A stretch of DNA of 39,284 nucleotides. It comes from DASSWG01 sp041689995. GTDB lineage: Bacteria; Bacteroidota; Bacteroidia; Flavobacteriales; Flavobacteriaceae. Position 1 is the first letter of the stretch, and the number at the start of each line of letters is the position of its first letter. Under the pieces are notes generated by a model, which was not told the origin of the DNA, searched no databases, and saw only the letters and a list, made by a program, of their open reading frames with translations. Positions 33,498 through 39,284 of the stretch are shown here, one piece after another. The stretch covers positions 1 to 39,284 of the forward strand of contig JBDNFD010000094.1 of assembly GCA_041689995.1 (NCBI GenBank), given 5' to 3'. Made by a program: the position numbers and the translations under genes.

Positions 33498-36308
33498 ATG
33501 AAGAAATCCGCATTTTGTGCTTTCCTCCTATTTTTTTCCATTTCGGTTTTGGCCCAGAATCGGATAAGTCTGGACGTAAGGTTGAATGTGGAGAAAAAAT
33601 CCTTGGAAATTAAACAGGAATTATTTTACCAAAACATTTCCACCGATTCGCTATATGTAATCTATTTGAACGACTGGGCAAATAGTTTCAGCTCAAAAAC
33701 CACTCCCTTATCAAAACGTTTTTCGGAAAATTACCAACGGAATTTTCATTTCTCCAAGGAAGAAGAACGTGGTTTCACAAACATCCAATCAATTTCATCT
33801 GACGAAAGCAGAAATTTAAATTGGTCCAGACCTGAAGACCATCCGGATATTGTGCGCGTTGAACTCCAAAAACCATTGTTGCCGGGCGATTCTTTACAAT
33901 TAAACTTTCGATATACCATCAAAATCCCCTCCGACAAATTCACAGGATTTGGTCATGCAAACGGAAAATTCAAATTGCGATATTGGTACCTCTCCCCTGC
34001 CGTTTATTCCGAAGAATGGAAGATTTACAGCAACAAAAACCTTTCGGATCTCTATACCCCATTGAACGAATTTGATGTTTCTTTCAATATTCCTTTAGAT
34101 TACCAAATCACTTCAGCCTTGAATTTTATTGGTGTGAAATATGAAGGAAACCGGAAGAAAATTCTGTTGCACGGCGATCAGCGCAAAAATTTACAACTTT
34201 ATGTTGAACCGATCGGACAATCGAATTTTGAAACATTTGAAACGCCTAATTTCAGTTTGATTACAAATATCAAAGATGAAAAATTGGCTCCCAACGTGAA
34301 GGAATTCATAGTGAAAAGAACCGCGAAATTCCTGCAACAACGCTTGGGAAAATACCCGCATGATATTTTACTGAACACGCAAGAAGATTATGCGCAAAAC
34401 CCAGTTTACGGCCTGAACCAGTTGCCAAAATTCATTCGTCCTTTTCCCATTGGATTTCAATATGACATTTCACAGCTGAAGTCCATTACGGAAAATTATT
34501 TGCGGAACAGCCTTCTTTTGAACCCTCGTGAGGATAAATGGATTTTTGATGCGCTCCAGATATCCTTGATGATGGATTATGTAGATCAATTTTATCCGGA
34601 AATGAAATTGATAGGAGGTTTAAGTGATTTTCCGGGGGTGAAATGGTCTCATTTGGCCGAGCTGGAATTCAACGATCAGTACGCCTTTCTTTTCATGAAC
34701 ATGCAACGCTTGAATTTGGATCAACCTTTATCAATGGCGCAAGATTCATTGATCAAATTCAATGTCCATATTGCCAATAATTATAAGGCTGGAGTGGGAA
34801 TGAAATATTTGGAAGACTTTTTGGGCCCTATTCCCGTTAAAAAAACATTTCGTGAATTCTATCAGAAATTCAAACTTCAACCTGTGGAAGCATCTGATTT
34901 TGAAGATTTGTTGAAAAAAAATTCCGAAAAGGATATTTCATGGTTTTTTGACGAATATGTTGCAACCAATAAAAAAATTGATTTTAAGATCAAAAAAGTT
35001 AAGAAAGTCGAAGATTCCCTTTCGGTCACCATCAGAAACAAAGAAAAAAACCACATGCCGATTTCTTTGTACGGACTAAAAAACGATACCATTGTCTTCA
35101 AGAAATGGGTCGAAAATATTGAAGACACAAAAACAGTGAAAGTTCCGGTGAAAGATATTGATCGGGTCGCTTTGAATTATGAGCAAATTATTCCTGAATT
35201 CAACCAAAGGAACAATTTTCACCGGGTCACGACCCTTTTGGACAAACCCTTTCAATTTCGTTTGTTGCTCGATGCCGAAGACCCACGCTACCATCAAACT
35301 TTTTTGATCCCGGAATTCACCTATAATTTGTACGACGGATTTGCCGTTGGCCCAAAACTTTACAACAAGACATTGTTGACAAAAAATTTCACTTATTCCA
35401 TTTCGCCAAAAATCGGTTTAAAAAACGGCGCTCTCATCGGATCGGCATCATTTTATAATACCCATCAGTACCGAAATCAAGAATTTAATTCATTGAGCTA
35501 TGGTTTTAGCGGATCCAGGTATTCCTACGCCAAAGGACTTTTTTATTACAAATATGTTCCTTTTATATTCTTCAATTTGCGCAATCTCGATTTGCGTGAC
35601 AACGAGAACCAAAGAATTGAATTAAGAACCGTTTCAGTGGTTCGTGAAGGTCAATCCGAACTTCAAAACGATCCAGATTATGACATTTTGAATCTGAAGT
35701 ATACTTACAGCAATCAAAATATGATCAATTATTTCGCTCTTTCCGGCGATTATCAGCTATCGAAAAATTTCAGTAAAATAGCAGTAACGGCCACCTATCG
35801 GAAATTGTTCAAAAATAACAGACAAATAAACCTTCGGCTTTTTGCCGGCACCTTCCTTCAGAATAACACACAACATACAGATTTCTTTAGTTTTGCGCTA
35901 GACCGGCCTTCTGATTACCTTTTCGATTATAATTATTATGGAAGAAGCGAAAGTTCGGGACTTTTCAGCCAGCAATTTATCCGATCGGAAGGTGCTTTCA
36001 AATCGAAATTGGAACCCGCGTTCGCCAATCAGTGGATTACCACCTTCAACACAAGTACGAACCTGTGGAACTGGATTTATGTTTATGGCGATCTAGGGTT
36101 AGTGAAAAATAGGAATATTTCCCACGAATTCGTTTATGACTCGGGAATACGGGTGAGTTTGGTGGAAGATTATTTTGAAGTATTTTTTCCCGTATATTCG
36201 AAATTGGGATGGGAAATCGCCGAACCCGATTACGACCAAAAAATACGTTTTATCGTTTCCCTCGATTTGCAAACATTAATTAAATTATTCACCCGAAGAT
36301 GGTATTAA
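33498..36308 (+). CDS. M1-peptidase-like protein without active site, with C-terminal beta-barrel
   Basis: 936 residues. Signal peptide KSAFCAFLLFFSISVLAQ; residues ~20-260 resemble the N-terminal beta domain of M1 aminopeptidases; ~270-460 resemble the catalytic domain, with NPVYGLNQLP where GxMEN normally lies. The zinc motif HExxH and its downstream Glu are absent: the matching stretch reads SITENYLRN and WIFDALQIS. From ~615 to the end there are alternating amphipathic strands with many Tyr/Phe, ending in RRWY, like an Omp85-type outer-membrane barrel with a C-terminal aromatic. Likely an outer-membrane protein with a periplasmic or surface M1-like binding domain. It follows the LOG gene by 41 nt. 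Catalysis seems unlikely. Confidence 0.65.
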   Translation: MKKSAFCAFLLFFSISVLAQNRISLDVRLNVEKKSLEIKQELFYQNISTDSLYVIYLNDWANSFSSKTTPLSKRFSENYQRNFHFSKEEERGFTNIQSISSDESRNLNWSRPEDHPDIVRVELQKPLLPGDSLQLNFRYTIKIPSDKFTGFGHANGKFKLRYWYLSPAVYSEEWKIYSNKNLSDLYTPLNEFDVSFNIPLDYQITSALNFIGVKYEGNRKKILLHGDQRKNLQLYVEPIGQSNFETFETPNFSLITNIKDEKLAPNVKEFIVKRTAKFLQQRLGKYPHDILLNTQEDYAQNPVYGLNQLPKFIRPFPIGFQYDISQLKSITENYLRNSLLLNPREDKWIFDALQISLMMDYVDQFYPEMKLIGGLSDFPGVKWSHLAELEFNDQYAFLFMNMQRLNLDQPLSMAQDSLIKFNVHIANNYKAGVGMKYLEDFLGPIPVKKTFREFYQKFKLQPVEASDFEDLLKKNSEKDISWFFDEYVATNKKIDFKIKKVKKVEDSLSVTIRNKEKNHMPISLYGLKNDTIVFKKWVENIEDTKTVKVPVKDIDRVALNYEQIIPEFNQRNNFHRVTTLLDKPFQFRLLLDAEDPRYHQTFLIPEFTYNLYDGFAVGPKLYNKTLLTKNFTYSISPKIGLKNGALIGSASFYNTHQYRNQEFNSLSYGFSGSRYSYAKGLFYYKYVPFIFFNLRNLDLRDNENQRIELRTVSVVREGQSELQNDPDYDILNLKYTYSNQNMINYFALSGDYQLSKNFSKIAVTATYRKLFKNNRQINLRLFAGTFLQNNTQHTDFFSFALDRPSDYLFDYNYYGRSESSGLFSQQFIRSEGAFKSKLEPAFANQWITTFNTSTNLWNWIYVYGDLGLVKNRNISHEFVYDSGIRVSLVEDYFEVFFPVYSKLGWEIAEPDYDQKIRFIVSLDLQTLIKLFTRRWY

Positions 36309-36341
36309 GCAAAGTCGCTTCAAATTGCCAAGAACCAAACC

Positions 36342-36372
36342 TTGATTTCGTATTTCGTTTTTCCTATCTTTG
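36342..36372 (+). promoter_or_regulatory. Promoter of the fused E1 gene
   Basis: TTGA (36342-36345), 19-nt spacer, TATCTTTG (36365-36372); the -7 matches TAnnTTTG and the -33 is one base off. The ATG follows 20 nt later. Confidence 0.6.
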
Positions 36373-36392
36373 CAAAACAAATCCGATAAAAA

Positions 36393-38804
36393 ATGAATGA
36401 AACCGCCTCCAAAAAATCAGGAATTTCTTTTGAGGAATTCAAAGAACAAGTGCTTCAAGATTACAAATTGGCGGTCACCAGCCGCGAATGTAGTTTACTG
36501 GGAAGACGTGAAGTCTTGACCGGCAAAGCAAAATTTGGGATTTTTGGCGATGGAAAAGAAGTGCCGCAAATCGCTTGGGCAAAATCTTTTAAAAACGGGG
36601 ATTTCCGGTCTGGATATTACCGCGACCAAACCTTTATGATGGCCATCGGAAAACTAAACGTACAGGAATTTTTTGCAGGTTTATATGCGGATACAAATTT
36701 GGAAAATGAACCAATGGCGGGCGGACGGCAAATGGGCGGGCATTTTGCCACGCACAGCTTGAACGAGGACGGAAGTTGGAAAAACTTGACCGAACAGAAA
36801 AATTCCAGTGCTGATATTTCGCCAACCGCGGGACAAATGCCACGTTTGCTCGGACTGGCACAAGCCTCAAAAATCTACCGGAATGTTGGAGGTATCAATT
36901 CCGAAAAATTTTCCAATAACGGAAATGAAATCGCTTGGGGAACCATCGGAAATGCCAGTACCAGCCAAGGACTTTTCTGGGAAACCATCAATGCGGCTGG
37001 TGTTATGCAAGTTCCCATGGTGATGAATGTTTGGGACGACGATTATGGAATTTCCGTCCACGCAAAATATCAAACTACCAAAGAAAGCATTTCGGAAGTA
37101 TTGAAAGGATTTCAACGAGATGAAGAAAACAACGGTTTTGAAATTTTGACAGTAAATGGATGGGATTATCCAGCCTTGATCGAAACTTATGAAAAAGCCG
37201 AAAAAATCGCTCGGGAAGAACATGTTCCAATATTGATTCATGTGAAAGAATTGACCCAACCACAAGGACATTCAACATCTGGTTCCCATGAACGCTACAA
37301 AAGCAAAGAACGTTTGGAATGGGAATCCAAATACGATTGCAACGTCCAAATGCGTTCTTGGATGCTTGGGAACAATATGGCGACGGAAGAAGAACTTTCT
37401 GAACTAGAAAAAAATATTAAAAAAGAAGTTCGAGTTGGACAAAAGGCAGCGTGGGAAGCCACCAATGCACCACAGAAAAACGAAAAGATAACCGTCTTGG
37501 ATTTGTTGGGCACATTGGCAGAAAGCAGTTCCAAGAAAGTATTTATTTCAAGTTTAAAAACCGCACTTTCCGAAACAAAGGAGCCCATTAAAAGTGAGTT
37601 ACTCTCGACAGCACGGAAAGCTTTGCGTTATGTTGTGAACGAAGATTCCGAGGCAAAAACAAATTTGTTAAACTGGATTTCTAATTATATCGAAAAAACT
37701 CAACCCGATTACAGCAGCCATTTACACAGCGAAAGTCAATGGGCGGCAGAGAATATTGTGGGTGTCGAACCGACCTATTCCGAAGATTCAGAAGAAGTGG
37801 ATGCACGAATAATTTTGCGCGATAATTTCGATAAGATTTTTGAAACCATGCCGGAAACCTTGATTTTCGGGGAAGATTCCGGAAAAATCGGCGATGTAAA
37901 CCAAGGCTTGGAAGGTCTTCAAGAAAAATATGGAGAACTGCGCGTGAATGATGTGGGAATACGCGAAGCAACCATTTTAGGACAAGGAATTGGAATGGCC
38001 CTGCGCGGATTGAGACCCATTGCCGAAATACAATATTTGGATTATCTATTGTATGCGCTTCAAATAATGAGTGACGATTTGGCTACACTCCAATACCGCA
38101 CCGTCGGAAAACAAAAAGCACCAATGATTGTCCGTACACGCGGACATCGATTGGAAGGAATTTGGCACAGCGGTTCGCCAATGGGCGGAATTTTGAATTT
38201 GATTCGTGGAATACATGTACTGGTACCGCGCAATATGACGAAAGCCGCCGGTTTTTACAATACATTGCTCGCGAGCGATGAGCCCGGTTTAATAGTGGAA
38301 TGTCTGAATGGTTACCGATTAAAAGAAAAATTGCCCAACAATTTGGGTGAATTCCGAACGCCGATCGGAGTGGTGGAAACGATCAAAGAAGGAAATGATC
38401 TAACCTTGGTTTCCTATGGTTCCACATTGCAAATTATTGAACAAGCCGCCAAAGAATTATTGGAAGTCGGAATTGATGTAGAAATTATTGATGTGCAATC
38501 CTTGCTTCCGTTCGATTTGAATCATGACATTGTAAAAAGCGTGGCGAAGACCAACCGTTTATTGGTTGTTGACGAAGATGTTCCAGGAGGAGCTTCGGCA
38601 TATATCCTTCAAAAAATTGTAGACGAGCAAAACGCATATCGACATTTGGACAGCAAACCACAAACCCTGACGGCCAAAGCACACCGACCCGCTTATGGAA
38701 CCGATGGCGATTATTTCTCTAAACCTTCCGCTGATGATATTTTCGAAAAGGTTTACGGAATTTTCAGTGAAGTGGACCCGAATAAATTTCCAACGTTATA
38801 TTGA
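36393..38804 (+). CDS. 2-oxoacid dehydrogenase E1, fused alpha and beta subunits
   Basis: 803 residues. The alpha part (1 to ~360) has YYRDQTFMMAIG, GGRQMGGHFATHS, WGTIGNASTSQGLFWETINAAG (182-203) and NVWDDDYGISVHAKYQTT; a linker follows; the beta part (~465 to 803) has LIFGEDSGKIGDVNQGLEGLQ, DVGIREATILGQGIGMALRGLRPIAEIQYLDYLLYA and LLVVDEDVPGGASAYILQ. It is the thiamine-diphosphate E1 of a branched-chain or related 2-oxoacid dehydrogenase complex. The usual metal motif GDG...NN reads GTIGN...WDDDY; from memory this variant is common in fused Bacteroidetes enzymes. The E2 and E3 genes are not in the window. Confidence 0.85.
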   Translation: MNETASKKSGISFEEFKEQVLQDYKLAVTSRECSLLGRREVLTGKAKFGIFGDGKEVPQIAWAKSFKNGDFRSGYYRDQTFMMAIGKLNVQEFFAGLYADTNLENEPMAGGRQMGGHFATHSLNEDGSWKNLTEQKNSSADISPTAGQMPRLLGLAQASKIYRNVGGINSEKFSNNGNEIAWGTIGNASTSQGLFWETINAAGVMQVPMVMNVWDDDYGISVHAKYQTTKESISEVLKGFQRDEENNGFEILTVNGWDYPALIETYEKAEKIAREEHVPILIHVKELTQPQGHSTSGSHERYKSKERLEWESKYDCNVQMRSWMLGNNMATEEELSELEKNIKKEVRVGQKAAWEATNAPQKNEKITVLDLLGTLAESSSKKVFISSLKTALSETKEPIKSELLSTARKALRYVVNEDSEAKTNLLNWISNYIEKTQPDYSSHLHSESQWAAENIVGVEPTYSEDSEEVDARIILRDNFDKIFETMPETLIFGEDSGKIGDVNQGLEGLQEKYGELRVNDVGIREATILGQGIGMALRGLRPIAEIQYLDYLLYALQIMSDDLATLQYRTVGKQKAPMIVRTRGHRLEGIWHSGSPMGGILNLIRGIHVLVPRNMTKAAGFYNTLLASDEPGLIVECLNGYRLKEKLPNNLGEFRTPIGVVETIKEGNDLTLVSYGSTLQIIEQAAKELLEVGIDVEIIDVQSLLPFDLNHDIVKSVAKTNRLLVVDEDVPGGASAYILQKIVDEQNAYRHLDSKPQTLTAKAHRPAYGTDGDYFSKPSADDIFEKVYGIFSEVDPNKFPTLY

Positions 38805-38811
38805 AAATTTT

Positions 38812-39284
38812 ACCTGCAAGGTTTCAAAAACCTTGTAGGTCTATATACTTTGAAAGACACCTACAAGGTCAAAAAAAGACCTTGCAGGAATAAATTTACC
38901 TGCAAGGTTTCAAAAACCTTGTAGGTCTATATACTTTAAAAGACACCTACAAGGTCAAAAAAAAGTCCTTGCAGAAATAAATTTACCTGCAAAATTCCAA
39001 AAAACCTTGTAGGTCTATATACTTTAAAAGACACCTACAAGGTCAAAAAAAAGTCCTTGCGGGAATAAATTCACCTGCAAAATTCCAAAAAACCTTGTAG
39101 GTCTATATACTTTAAAAGACACCTACAAGGTCAAAAAAAGTCCTTGCAGGAATAAATTCACCTGCAAAATTCCAAAAAACCTTGTAGGTCTATATACTTT
39201 AAAAGACACCTACAAGGTCAAAAAAAGACCTTGCAGGAATAAATTTACCTGCAAGGTCAAAAAAAGTTCTTGCAAGAATCAGAA
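38812..39284 (+). repeat. Tandem array of ~87-bp nested palindromes
   Basis: Five units start at 38812, 38898, 38985, 39073 and 39160 (86, 87, 88, 87 and 87 bp), and a sixth, shortened one starts at 39247. Each unit reads ACCTGCAAGG, a short A-rich gap, CCTTGTAGGT, CTATATACTTT and a few bases, ACCTACAAGG, TCAAAAAAA, CCTTGCAGG, AATAAATT. Inner arms (CCTTGTAGGT with ACCTACAAGG) and outer arms (ACCTGCAAGG with CCTTGCAGG) can fold as one long hairpin or as two small ones. In units 3-5 the left outer arm has decayed to ACCTGCAAAATT. No open frame. It may also terminate transcription of the E1 gene. Confidence 0.92.

Noticed and set aside
38812..39284. CRISPR array
   Set aside because: The whole ~87-bp unit is repeated with no unique spacers, and no cas genes are present.

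Overview
The window reads as chromosomal DNA of a Flavobacteriaceae-like Bacteroidetes; the genus cannot be named from the sequence. The grounds are: AT-rich intergenic DNA without Shine-Dalgarno sites, promoters of the Bacteroidetes type (TTTG, about 19 nt, TAnnTTTG), lipoproteins with a short lipobox directly before the Cys, families such as DUF4221, 6-bladed beta-propeller and fused E1 alpha/beta, and the gene order TolC - adaptor - tsaB - mscS.

Region 1 (1-9225) is the unusual part. A truncated RND permease reads leftwards. Diverging from it is an array of three cassettes, each made of (i) a ~150-bp repeated promoter block with a tandem GTTAAAGTTT 10-mer and a poly-G tract of 9, 5 or 7 G between -33 and -7, (ii) one or two small Cys-rich secreted peptide genes, (iii) a hairpin, and (iv) a beta-propeller lipoprotein gene. 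A membrane-anchored thioredoxin-like protein (CYSC) and a DUF1573 protein (CHC) close cassettes 2 and 3. One peptide gene has a one-base frameshift in its leader, and a small gene remnant lies between cassettes 2 and 3. The layout looks like a repeatedly duplicated, possibly phase-variable secreted-peptide system, broadly reminiscent of the NVEALA peptide/propeller loci of Bacteroides. It is the best candidate for something undescribed.

Region 2 (9263-16101) holds export machinery: a lipoprotein membrane-fusion protein, a full-length RND permease, a TolC-type channel and a second, MacA-like adaptor. The first two directly follow the peptide array on the same strand and may serve it.

Region 3 (16105-38804) is mostly ordinary chromosome: tsaB, an MscS channel, a YyaL-type thioredoxin-domain protein, a PiT phosphate transporter with a PhoU-like tail, egtB-egtD for ergothioneine, thyA with a small TonB-C-like protein, a DUF2752 protein, rpsA with its own promoter and terminator, a DUF819 membrane protein, uvrA, a LOG-family protein, an M1-peptidase-like protein without catalytic motif fused to a probable outer-membrane barrel, and a fused 2-oxoacid dehydrogenase E1.

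Region 4 (38812-39284) is a tandem array of ~87-bp units, each a nested palindrome, running off the window end. No tRNA, rRNA, CRISPR array, insertion sequence or phage gene was seen.
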